64,000 nucleotides of DNA from CBFHSF01 sp965661055 (GTDB taxonomy: Bacteria; Bacteroidota; Bacteroidia; Flavobacteriales; Schleiferiaceae): NCBI GenBank assembly GCA_965661055.1, contig CBFICS010000012.1, forward strand, positions 1 to 64,000, in the 5' to 3' direction. The position numbers were made by a program, and so were the translations under genes. The notes beneath the pieces are model-generated. The model did no database searches, had not been told where the DNA came from, and worked only from the letters and a program-made list of their open reading frames with translations. Shown here one piece after another: positions 55,324 through 62,954 of this stretch (position 1 is the stretch's first letter; every line of letters starts with the position of its first letter).

Positions 55324-56415
55324 ATGTCTCAAGAGCTTTATCAAATAGCTACTTCTTTTATTCCCAATGCCGGACCATTAACCATTAAACGCTGGACGGC
55401 AAAGCTTGGTTCAGCGGAAGCGATTTTTAAGGAGTCTTCAAAGTCTCTGGCACTGCTAATGGGCAGTTCAAGAAAAAGCGCAACCTTTAATAAAGAGGAA
55501 GTATTAGATAAAGCCAAGTTAGAGTTAGAATTTGTGGCCAAGAAGAAGATTAAACCCCTTTTTTATACCCATCCAGATTATCCACAGCGATTAAAAAATT
55601 GCCACGATAGCCCTTCTTTGCTATTTTACAAAGGAACCGCTAGGCTTAATCAGCATAAGGTGTTGGGGATTGTTGGCACACGTAACATGACTTCGTATGG
55701 GGCAAAATTGGTAAAGAAGCTGGTTGAAGATTTGAGAGAAATGGGTGTTTTAGTAGTGTCGGGCCTTGCTTATGGTGTTGACATTACCACTCATCGTGAA
55801 TGTCTGAAAAATAATATTGAAACCGTTGCAGTATTAGGCCATGGACTCAATAAAATATACCCTTCTTTACATGCCCAAGAGGCGGCCAGAATGCTGCAAA
55901 AAGGAGGGTTGCTTACTGAGTTTACAACAGATTCAAAGCCCGATAGAGAAAACTTTCCCAAGAGAAATAGAATTGTAGCGGGTATTTGCGATGCTATAAT
56001 AGTTGTTGAAGCGGCAGCAAAAGGGGGTGCGCTGATAACCGCAGACCTAGCAAATTCTTATAATAGAGATGTTTTTGCCTTCCCCGGAAGGGTAAATGAC
56101 ATTTATAGTGCCGGGTGTAATCTTTTTTTGAAAAACCACAGGGCAGCCTTAATTCAATCGGCAAAAGATTTAGAATACATTTTGGGTTGGCCACTACAGG
56201 CTAGTGAAGACAAAAGCACTCAAACTAAAATGTTTGTCCAATTGACCGACGAAGAATCAGAAATATGGTCAAAAATTGGGGTTGATGGCAGAAGGGTAGA
56301 GCTTTTAAGCTTAGACATGAATTGGCCAATTTCAAAAACACTGAGTGTCTTAATGCAAATGGAGCTCAAGGGTGCAGTGAAAATGAAAGCCGGACAATTA
56401 GTTACCAAAAATTAA
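55324..56415 (+). CDS. dprA: DNA-processing protein DprA
   Basis: A 363-residue protein that loads RecA on incoming single-stranded DNA during natural transformation. The Rossmann-like core has GIVGTRNMTSYG and SGLAYGVDITTH (about 114-160), and FPKRNRIVAGICD follows. A short winged-helix-like C-terminus is present. It begins one base after the SDR stop. Its TAA stop lies inside the shared terminator. Confidence 0.93.
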   Translation: MSQELYQIATSFIPNAGPLTIKRWTAKLGSAEAIFKESSKSLALLMGSSRKSATFNKEEVLDKAKLELEFVAKKKIKPLFYTHPDYPQRLKNCHDSPSLLFYKGTARLNQHKVLGIVGTRNMTSYGAKLVKKLVEDLREMGVLVVSGLAYGVDITTHRECLKNNIETVAVLGHGLNKIYPSLHAQEAARMLQKGGLLTEFTTDSKPDRENFPKRNRIVAGICDAIIVVEAAAKGGALITADLANSYNRDVFAFPGRVNDIYSAGCNLFLKNHRAALIQSAKDLEYILGWPLQASEDKSTQTKMFVQLTDEESEIWSKIGVDGRRVELLSLDMNWPISKTLSVLMQMELKGAVKMKAGQLVTKN

Positions 56416-56442
56416 AAAAGCCCCCAATTTGGGGGCTTTTTT
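56414..56442. terminator. Bidirectional intrinsic terminator
   Basis: An A-run, GCCCCC, a 5-base AATTT loop, GGGGGC and a T-run. It separates the convergent dprA and accC genes. Confidence 0.9.
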
Positions 56443-56443
56443 A

Positions 56444-57781
56444 TTATGATAATTTAAAATCTTCCATAAACTTGGTCGTGTAATTTCCGCTTTGGAAATG
56501 CTCGTTATCCATTAATTGTCTATGAAAAGGAATAGTCGTTTTAATCCCTTCAACAACAAATTCATCAAGAGCTCTTCTCATTTTGTCAATACACTCTTCA
56601 CGGGTTCTTGCTGTGGTAATCAACTTAGCAATCATTGAGTCATAGTTTGGTGGAATGGTGTATCCAGCATAACAGTGAGTGTCAAGTCTTACTCCATGTC
56701 CGCCTGGAGCATGGAAAGTTGTGATTTTACCGGGGCTAGGTCTAAAGTCGTTATATGGGTCTTCTGCGTTGATACGAACTTCAATAGAGTGAAGCTGAGG
56801 GGTGTAGTCATTACCAGAAATTTTAATTCCAGCAGCAACACTTATTTGTTCTCTAATTAGATCGTAATCAATTACCTGTTCAGTAATTGGGTGTTCTACT
56901 TGGATACGAGTGTTCATCTCCATGAAGTAGAAGTTTCTGTGCTTGTCTACTAAGAACTCAACGGTACCCGCTCCTTCGTAATTAATACAAGATGCAGCAA
57001 GTTTTGCGGCCTCTCCCATTTTTTCACGAAGTTCATCTGTCATGAAAGGAGATGGAGTTTCTTCGGTAAGTTTTTGGTGCCTTCTTTGAATAGAGCAATC
57101 TCTTTCCGAAAGGTGACATACCGTACCGAATTGATCTCCAACAATTTGAATCTCAATGTGTCTTGGCTCTTCAATTAGCTTTTCCATGTACATTCCGTCG
57201 TTTCCGAAAGATGCACTGGCTTCTTGACGAGCCTTTTCCCAAGCATTTTTAAGTTCACTTTTCTTCCAAACAGCACGCATACCTTTTCCACCACCACCAG
57301 CAGTTGCTTTAAGCATTACAGGGTAGCCAACCTCTTCAGCAAGTTTTTCGGCATCCTCATAAGAATCTAATAAACCTTCTGATCCTGGAATACACGGAAC
57401 CCCCGCTGCAATCATAGTTGCCTTAGCGGTTGCCTTATCTCCCATTTGATCAATTTGTTCTGGGGTAGCTCCAATAAATTTGATGCCGTTCTCACTACAA
57501 ATTCTTGAGAATTTAGAATTTTCAGCTAAGAACCCATAACCTGGATGAATAGCGTCTGCGTTTGTAATTTCCGCTGCAGCGATAATATTTGGAATGTTTA
57601 GGTAAGAAGCACCACTTTGAGGAGGTCCAATACAAACCGCCTCATCAGCAAATCTTACGTGCAAACTGTCGCTATCAGCAGTAGAGTATACAGCCACCGT
57701 TTTGATGCCCATTTCCTTACATGTACGAATAATTCGAAGAGCTATTTCTCCTCTATTCGCAATGAGTATTTTTTTAAACAT
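56444..57781 (-). CDS. accC: Biotin carboxylase subunit of acetyl-CoA carboxylase
   Basis: A 445-residue ATP-grasp enzyme that carboxylates biotin on AccB. The N-terminal ANRGEIALRI, the glycine-rich ATP loop GGGGKGMR and the MNTRIQVEHP motif are all present. Length matches E. coli AccC (449). It follows accB by 27 bases. Confidence 0.97.
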   Translation of the reverse strand: MFKKILIANRGEIALRIIRTCKEMGIKTVAVYSTADSDSLHVRFADEAVCIGPPQSGASYLNIPNIIAAAEITNADAIHPGYGFLAENSKFSRICSENGIKFIGATPEQIDQMGDKATAKATMIAAGVPCIPGSEGLLDSYEDAEKLAEEVGYPVMLKATAGGGGKGMRAVWKKSELKNAWEKARQEASASFGNDGMYMEKLIEEPRHIEIQIVGDQFGTVCHLSERDCSIQRRHQKLTEETPSPFMTDELREKMGEAAKLAASCINYEGAGTVEFLVDKHRNFYFMEMNTRIQVEHPITEQVIDYDLIREQISVAAGIKISGNDYTPQLHSIEVRINAEDPYNDFRPSPGKITTFHAPGGHGVRLDTHCYAGYTIPPNYDSMIAKLITTARTREECIDKMRRALDEFVVEGIKTTIPFHRQLMDNEHFQSGNYTTKFMEDFKLS

Positions 57782-57808
57782 AATCTTTTCGTTTTTTAGT
57801 TGACTCTA

Positions 57809-58297
57809 TTAAGAAGGGTCTACAAGGAAAAGAGGTTGATCGTATTCAACTGGTGAGCTGTCGTCAACCAAAATTTTCACAATCTTACCTGAAACTTCAG
57901 ATTCAATTTCGTTGAATAGCTTCATGGCTTCAATGATACAAACAACATCTCCTGGTTTTATTTCATCTCCTACGTTTACAAACAATGGTTTGTCTGGAGA
58001 TGGCTTGCGGTAGAAAGTTCCAATCATTGGAGACTTTACAGTGATGTACTTGCTCTCGTCATCTGCAGGAGCCTCGGCAGCAGGTGCGGCAGGTGCAGCC
58101 GCCGGAGCAGGAGTAGCCGGAGCGGCAGGTGCAGCTTGCATTACTGGGGCAGCAGAAACTTGGTGAATAATTTGAGATTCAACCTCAGATCCACCGGTTT
58201 TAATGTTAATTTTAAAATCTTCTGTTTCAAGGCTAACCTCAGAAGCTCCTGATTTTGCTACGAATTTAATGAGGTTTTGAATTTCTTTAATATCCAT
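57809..58297 (-). CDS. accB: Biotin carboxyl carrier protein of acetyl-CoA carboxylase
   Basis: A 162-residue carrier with an Ala/Pro-rich linker (about 50-78) and a biotinyl domain whose EAMKL motif carries the biotinylated lysine at 126. It shuttles carboxyl-biotin between AccC and the carboxyltransferase. It follows fabH by 20 bases. The carboxyltransferase genes accA and accD are not in this window. Confidence 0.97.
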   Translation of the reverse strand: MDIKEIQNLIKFVAKSGASEVSLETEDFKINIKTGGSEVESQIIHQVSAAPVMQAAPAAPATPAPAAAPAAPAAEAPADDESKYITVKSPMIGTFYRKPSPDKPLFVNVGDEIKPGDVVCIIEAMKLFNEIESEVSGKIVKILVDDSSPVEYDQPLFLVDPS

Positions 58298-58317
58298 GAT
58301 TTTTGGTTTTTCAAAAA

Positions 58318-59319
58318 TTAATTTTTCGGGTTAAGTGCCCACTTTACTAACATTGCTCCCCATGTGAATCCACCACCAAAGGCAGCGAAAACAATATTGT
58401 CACCTTTTTTTAGTTGAGAAGCGTATTCCCAAAGTAAAAGGGGAAGAGTACCATTAGTAGTGTTTCCAAATTTATCAATGTTTAACATTACTTTTTCATC
58501 TCCTATGCCCATTCTCTTTGCAGTAGCATCGATAATTCTTTTGTTGGCTTGATGTGGAGCCAAAAAAGCAACGTCTTCAGACTTTAAATGGTTTCTGTCC
58601 ATGATTCTCGCAGAAGCATCTGCCATGTTGGTTACGGCAAATTTAAATACTTGCTGGCCTTCTTGATGAACGTAGTGTAGATTTTGGTCAACCGTTTGTT
58701 GAGAAGCTGGCATGATAGATCCTCCGGCTTCAATTTTTAAGTATTGTCTTCCAGCCCCATCTGTTCTTAAGTACTCATCCAGTACGCCTTCACCTTCTTC
58801 ATTAGGTTCTAATAAAACACAACCAGCACCGTCGCCAAAAATTACGCAAGTGGTTCTGTCGGTGTAATCAATAATTGAAGACATTTTGTCTCCACCGATT
58901 ACTAGTACCTTTTTATATTGACCAGACTGAATGAATTTTGATCCTGTTGAAAGACCGTAAAGAAAACCTGAGCAGGCAGCCATCAAATCATAACTGAAGG
59001 CATTTTTTGCTCCAATTTCTGATGCTACATAACATGCAGTTGCCGCTACAGGCATGTCAGGAGTAGCAGTAGTCACAATGACTAAGTCTATGTCTGCTGT
59101 ATCTACATTGTATTTAGCCACCATATCTTCAACGGCCTTAATACACATATAAGAGGTGCCTTGACCTTCTTCTTTTAGTATTCTTCGCTCCTTGATTCCT
59201 GTTCTAGTGGTAATCCACTCATCTGTGGTGTCTACCATTTCTTCGAGTAACTTATTGGTTAGTCGAAACTCAGGAACATATCCTCCTATGGCTGTAATAG
59301 CAGCTGTTGTTTTTGACAT
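58318..59319 (-). CDS. fabH: 3-oxoacyl-ACP synthase III (KAS III)
   Basis: A 333-residue condensing enzyme that starts fatty-acid synthesis from acyl-CoA and malonyl-ACP. The catalytic triad is Cys116 (AACSGFLYG), His256 (APHQANKR) and Asn286 (FGNTTNG). Three in-frame starts exist: ATG at 59319 and 59325 and GTG at 59337; I chose the ATG at 59319. It starts after the rpmF terminator, so it may have its own promoter. Candidate boxes are not convincing. Confidence 0.95.
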   Translation of the reverse strand: MSKTTAAITAIGGYVPEFRLTNKLLEEMVDTTDEWITTRTGIKERRILKEEGQGTSYMCIKAVEDMVAKYNVDTADIDLVIVTTATPDMPVAATACYVASEIGAKNAFSYDLMAACSGFLYGLSTGSKFIQSGQYKKVLVIGGDKMSSIIDYTDRTTCVIFGDGAGCVLLEPNEEGEGVLDEYLRTDGAGRQYLKIEAGGSIMPASQQTVDQNLHYVHQEGQQVFKFAVTNMADASARIMDRNHLKSEDVAFLAPHQANKRIIDATAKRMGIGDEKVMLNIDKFGNTTNGTLPLLLWEYASQLKKGDNIVFAAFGGGFTWGAMLVKWALNPKN

Positions 59320-59422
59320 GGGCATTTTTTTACGCACAAAATGAATGTGCTAAGAAAACAAAAACTTAGGTAAAAATATGGTAAACTGCCTATTTTCCAA
59401 AAAAAACCTAAAATTCAGGTAC

Positions 59423-59463
59423 AAAAAAAGTAGATCCAAAGTGAAATCACTTTAAATCTACTT
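59423..59463 (-). terminator. Intrinsic terminator after rpmF
   Basis: AAGTAGAT (59429-59436) pairs with ATCTACTT (59456-59463), and inside it AAAGTGA pairs with TCACTTT, giving a nearly continuous long hairpin. On the minus strand it ends in a run of seven T. It lies 24 bases past the rpmF stop and separates yceD-rpmF from fabH-accB-accC. Confidence 0.85.
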
Positions 59464-59487
59464 ACATGTTTTTTTAGAAGAAGACTA

Positions 59488-59676
59488 TTAAGCCTCTTCT
59501 TTTTCCATTACAACATTACCTTTGTAATACAACTTTCCTTCGAACCAGTAGGCTCTGTGGTACAAGTGTGCTTCACCTGTTGTTGGGCAAACTGCGATTT
59601 GAGGCATGCTTGCCTTATAGTGCGTTCTGCGCTTGTCTCTTCTTGTTGTCGACTGTCTACGCTTAGGATGTGCCAT
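59488..59676 (-). CDS. rpmF: Large-subunit ribosomal protein L32
   Basis: A 62-residue ribosomal protein with the typical N-terminus MAHPKRRQSTTRRDKRRTHY. The zinc-binding cysteine pairs are absent (only C29 in CPTTGEAH), so it is the zinc-free form. It follows yceD by 27 bases, as in many bacteria, and ends at a strong terminator. Confidence 0.96.
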   Translation of the reverse strand: MAHPKRRQSTTRRDKRRTHYKASMPQIAVCPTTGEAHLYHRAYWFEGKLYYKGNVVMEKEEA

Positions 59677-59703
59677 TGTTACTCTTTTTTATATAACCAA
59701 AAC

Positions 59704-59997
59704 TTAATTCAATAAATCCTTTAACTTGTTCCATCTAGGATCGATTTCAGAATCGTCGTCCTCATGATTTGAGGTGTCTAATTCGTCATCTTCAGGTTCG
59801 TCTAAATCGTCATTTTCTTCTTGAATGGCATCTGGATGAATTCTTTTTGTGGGAGCACTTAGTGCTGCCAACTCGAAAACGTATTGAGCGATATTTACTT
59901 CATAAGCCCCATGGGGTAGAATTAAAATTTCGTCATCGTCATCGTTAAACTCTTCTCCAAATTTGACTACCAATTCAAACTGATTGGAGACAGTCAT
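59704..59997 (-). CDS. YceD/DUF177 C-terminal half
   Basis: A 97-residue frame in the same frame as the upstream half. It begins MTVSNQFELVVKFGEE and continues with ILPHGAYEVNIAQYVFEL and PTKRIHP, the conserved DUF177 core, then an acidic tail. Translation could restart at this ATG, 18 bases after the stop. It is 27 bases before rpmF. Confidence 0.6.
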   Translation of the reverse strand: MTVSNQFELVVKFGEEFNDDDDEILILPHGAYEVNIAQYVFELAALSAPTKRIHPDAIQEENDDLDEPEDDELDTSNHEDDDSEIDPRWNKLKDLLN

Positions 59998-60015
59998 CCA
60001 AAAAGGCTTTAAAGT

Positions 60016-60234
60016 TTAGTCACACTCAACTTCAATTTCTCCTTTTAGATCAAAAGAAAATTCTAACATGGTGTTAGATTTCTTCATGTTAACATCTACT
60101 GTTAACGCGCTGTCTAAAAATTCTTCAAAACCGTATTCCTCAAAGAACTCATGAGTTAACTTATAGGTGAACTCATGCTCTCCTAACTTCAATCCCGAAA
60201 ATACAATGTTGTATTCTTTTTTAAGATTTTTCAT
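60016..60234 (-). CDS. YceD/DUF177 N-terminal half
   Basis: A 72-residue frame starting MKNLKKEYNIVFSGLKLGEHEF, shortened here to MKNLKKEYNIVFSGLKLG, and ending EVECD before TAA. The ATG at 60234 is 22 bases after a perfect promoter box; a TTG at 60282 lies upstream of that box and is unlikely. It is the first part of the interrupted yceD described separately. Confidence 0.6.
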   Translation of the reverse strand: MKNLKKEYNIVFSGLKLGEHEFTYKLTHEFFEEYGFEEFLDSALTVDVNMKKSNTMLEFSFDLKGEIEVECD

Positions 60235-60256
60235 ATCTCTCTTAAAGTTAGGGCGG

Positions 60257-60264
60257 CAAAGATA
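60257..60264 (-). promoter_or_regulatory. -7 promoter box of the yceD-rpmF unit
   Basis: On the minus strand this is TATCTTTG, a perfect -7 box, with a TTTG 15 bases further upstream. The leader to the yceD ATG is about 16 bases. With the terminator at 59423-59463 it bounds a two-gene unit. Confidence 0.6.
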
Positions 60265-60302
60265 AAATAATTTTTGATGCAAACTACCTTAGATCAAATA
60301 TT

Positions 60303-61358
60303 TCATCTATCTGATTTTTGACGCTTTTGAATTTTTAATGGATTGCTTGTCAATTCCTTATATAAGGAGCGATTTCTGTAGGTATCTATGGCGAGGTATA
60401 TGCTTTCTCTAAAACTTTGTTCATCGGACAACCCTTTACCAGCTATATCATACCCAGTGCCGTGATCTGGTGATGTTCGGATAATCGGTAGTCCTGCCGT
60501 ATAGTTTACGCCATCGCTAAAATGAAGTGCCTTAAACGGGATTAATCCTTGGTCGTGATACATGGCAAGTACGGCATCAAACTTTCTGTAAGTTTCTGTT
60601 CCAAAAAATCCATCACTCGGAAACGGTCCTTTTACAATCATACCTCCCTCAGTTAATTCTTCAATGGCAGGTGTGATGATTTCATTTTCTTCATTGCCCA
60701 ATAGTCCGCTGTCTCCAGCGTGCGGATTTAGTCCTAAAACTGCAATTTTTGGCTTGCTAATGCCAAAGTCAGAAATAAGGCACTCTTGAAGTGATTTTGC
60801 TTTTTTAATAATCAAATCCTTAGAAATTACCCTGCTTACTTCTCCTAGTGGAATGTGTTCGGTAACTAGAGCAACTCTAAGGTCCTCAGAAGTTAAAATC
60901 ATTGTTGGGGAAGCATCAAACTGCTTTCCTAAGTAGCCGGTATGACCCGTGAAGCCTTGGTCGTTTGCCGCAATGGTAGCCTTGTTTAAGGGGGCTGTAA
61001 CCAATGCGTCAATAGTGCTGTCTTTTAATGCAGAGATGGCCGCGTCTAATGACTTTTTAGCAAAAACGCCTACTTCATCAGTAGGTTTCCCTAATTCTAT
61101 ATTTACATTTTCATTCCACGAGTTTACCAAATTGGCTTTTTTCTCATGAATTTGATCAATGCGGTCTACGATATTGAATGAAAAGTCTCTAACGTTTAAA
61201 ACTTTTCTATGATAGGAAGCAACTTTTGAATGAGCAAATACAACGGGAGTACATAGCTCTAAAAGCGTTGGATTAGAAAGGGTCTTAATTATGACCTCTA
61301 AACCAATTCCATTTAGATCTCCGCAAGAAATTCCTATGACTGGTTTGGTTTCGCTCAT
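60303..61358 (-). CDS. pdxA: 4-hydroxythreonine-4-phosphate dehydrogenase
   Basis: A 351-residue zinc- and NAD-dependent enzyme of pyridoxal phosphate synthesis. Conserved segments include GISCGDLNGIGLEV at the start, TAPLNKATI and FTGHTGYL in the middle, LGLNPHAGDSG, and YHDQGLIPFKALHF near the end; these carry the substrate and metal ligands. It overlaps the aminopeptidase gene by four bases (ATGA). Confidence 0.95.
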   Translation of the reverse strand: MSETKPVIGISCGDLNGIGLEVIIKTLSNPTLLELCTPVVFAHSKVASYHRKVLNVRDFSFNIVDRIDQIHEKKANLVNSWNENVNIELGKPTDEVGVFAKKSLDAAISALKDSTIDALVTAPLNKATIAANDQGFTGHTGYLGKQFDASPTMILTSEDLRVALVTEHIPLGEVSRVISKDLIIKKAKSLQECLISDFGISKPKIAVLGLNPHAGDSGLLGNEENEIITPAIEELTEGGMIVKGPFPSDGFFGTETYRKFDAVLAMYHDQGLIPFKALHFSDGVNYTAGLPIIRTSPDHGTGYDIAGKGLSDEQSFRESIYLAIDTYRNRSLYKELTSNPLKIQKRQKSDR

Positions 61359-62752
61359 GCTTGATTTTTTATAAAGTCGTAAAGAAGTCTAACACCTACT
61401 CCGGTTCCTCCTTTTCTTAAGTAGTGGTCATTGGTTTCAATAAACGCAGGACCAGCAATATCCAAGTGAATATAAGGATAATCAGTAAAACGAGCTAAAA
61501 ATAATCCAGCGGTTTGAGCTCCTGCTTCAGGTCCGCCAATGTTTTTCATATCAGCTATGTCTGAATTTATCATTTCATCATATTCGTCAAACAACGGAAA
61601 TTCCACCACTCTTTCGTAGGTATTGTAACCAGACTCTATGATGGACTTAAGTTGAGGGTTTGCATTCTTTTCCATCCCAGCAATGGCAAACCTACTTAGT
61701 GCGCGGGCAGCTGCACCAGTTAAGGTTGCTAAGTCAATAACCAATTGTGGTTCAAACTTCTTGGCATAGTGAAGCGCATCCGCCAAAATCATTCTACCTT
61801 CTGCGTCAGTATTAAGCACTTCAACGGTTTGGCCTGAGAACATTTTAATAACATCTCCTGGAGCATAGGCGTTACCACCTGGTCGGTTGTCAGTTGCAGG
61901 CACGAGACCTATAACATGAACGGGTAAGTTGTTTTTTGAAACTGCCGCCATAGCTCCAATAACCGCAGCAGCGCCTCCCATATCACTTTTCATGGTGTCC
62001 ATTGAAGCCGATGGTTTAAGGCTCAAACCTCCTGTATCATAAACAACACCTTTACCTACCAAGACAATAGGTTTTGAGTTTTTTGCATTAGCGGGTTTGT
62101 ATTCCATTATGGTAAAGGTAGGCTCATCTATAGATCCTTTGTTTACCGCTAAAAGGCCACCCATTTTTAGCGATTCAATCTTTTTCTTGTTTAATATTTC
62201 GACAGAAAAGCCACACTCAGCTCCTTTTTTTTCTGCCTCTTCGGCTAGTTGAGTTGCGTTTAAATGGCTAATGGGACGATTGACTAAAGTTCTCGCAAAA
62301 AGAGCTGCGTCACATACGGAAGAAATTTCCTGTGCTGCTGACTCTGACAAGTTTGCAAATGAAACTTGGCTTACTGTAGATTTTCTTTTTTCTGCATCAG
62401 AAAAATAAGGCAAGAATTGGTAATTGGCCAATACGGCACCCTCTGCAAAAGCAGAAATGTATTGTGCTTCTGAGTTGGTCTCAACATGACAAGACGTAAG
62501 TTTTGCCTTTTGTAACTTCTCAACCAAGTTTGCCCCCGCCTTTCTAAAAGCCTCAGTATTATTAGCAGGCATTTTTGCGAAAAACACTTGAGTTCCTCCG
62601 TTTAAAATGTGAGACCAACCCTTTTCGTTGGCTTTCAGACTTTGATTTATGTAATCAATTTGCTCCTTAGAAAAACCGTCTAGCTGCTTAGTAGCGTCTG
62701 AAATTAGAATTGCTTTACAGTTTGAATTTAAAGGTTGTGAAGATATATTCAT
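61355..62752 (-). CDS. M17 leucyl aminopeptidase family protein
   Basis: A 465-residue two-metal aminopeptidase. The signature NTDAEGRMILAD, the GKGVVYDTGGLSLKPSASMDTMKSD region (short form DTGGLSLKP) and DMGGAAAV mark the C-terminal catalytic domain; the N-terminal domain (about 1-155) is divergent. It degrades peptides, probably in the cytoplasm as there is no signal peptide. It is cotranscribed with pdxA. Confidence 0.92.
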   Translation of the reverse strand: MNISSQPLNSNCKAILISDATKQLDGFSKEQIDYINQSLKANEKGWSHILNGGTQVFFAKMPANNTEAFRKAGANLVEKLQKAKLTSCHVETNSEAQYISAFAEGAVLANYQFLPYFSDAEKRKSTVSQVSFANLSESAAQEISSVCDAALFARTLVNRPISHLNATQLAEEAEKKGAECGFSVEILNKKKIESLKMGGLLAVNKGSIDEPTFTIMEYKPANAKNSKPIVLVGKGVVYDTGGLSLKPSASMDTMKSDMGGAAAVIGAMAAVSKNNLPVHVIGLVPATDNRPGGNAYAPGDVIKMFSGQTVEVLNTDAEGRMILADALHYAKKFEPQLVIDLATLTGAAARALSRFAIAGMEKNANPQLKSIIESGYNTYERVVEFPLFDEYDEMINSDIADMKNIGGPEAGAQTAGLFLARFTDYPYIHLDIAGPAFIETNDHYLRKGGTGVGVRLLYDFIKNQA

Positions 62753-62802
62753 GGAAGTCTCTTTATAATATTAACTTTAATTAGAGTTCTACTTTAGGGA
62801 AA

Positions 62803-62810
62803 CAAAATTA
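62803..62810 (-). promoter_or_regulatory. -7 promoter box of the aminopeptidase-pdxA unit
   Basis: On the minus strand this is TAATTTTG, a perfect -7 box, 50 bases before the ATG at 62752, giving a leader of roughly 45 bases. It lies in the 202-base divergent gap that also serves the secreted protein on the plus strand. Confidence 0.5.
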
Positions 62811-62954
62811 GACAAATAAAGGAGGTAAAAGAATTTGGCAACCAAAATCTAGTTTCGTTAAATGTTAAAAAGAACCCTTTTACAAAGTGAAAACCTAAAA
62901 AGTGCAACAAAGTCCTTACTTTTATGTTTTGTAATAAAATTACTCCAAAACTGA

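Larger units (their letters stand above)
59704..60234 (-). pseudogene. yceD: YceD/DUF177 gene interrupted by an in-frame stop
   Basis: The two reading frames at 60016-60234 and 59704-59997 are halves of one DUF177 protein. Both lie in the same frame, and reading through the TAA at 60018-60016 joins the domain without gaps: the codons between are ACT TTA AAG CCT TTT TGG, then ATG. The first half ends EIEVECD and the second begins MTVSNQFELVVKFGEE, matching adjacent conserved segments of the domain. One T-to-A change from TTA (Leu) to TAA would explain it. It is upstream of rpmF, the usual place for yceD. It could be a real mutation, a sequence error, or a gene expressed as two parts. Confidence 0.75.

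Noticed and set aside
59332..59349. GCACA...TGTGC inverted repeat upstream of fabH as an operator.
   Set aside because: The arms are only five bases long and similar short repeats occur by chance in AT-rich gaps; no regulator is linked to it.
59704..60282. TAA in yceD as a sign that TAA is reassigned to an amino acid.
   Set aside because: Many genes in the window end with TAA at the right place, followed directly by the next gene or a terminator, so TAA is a normal stop.
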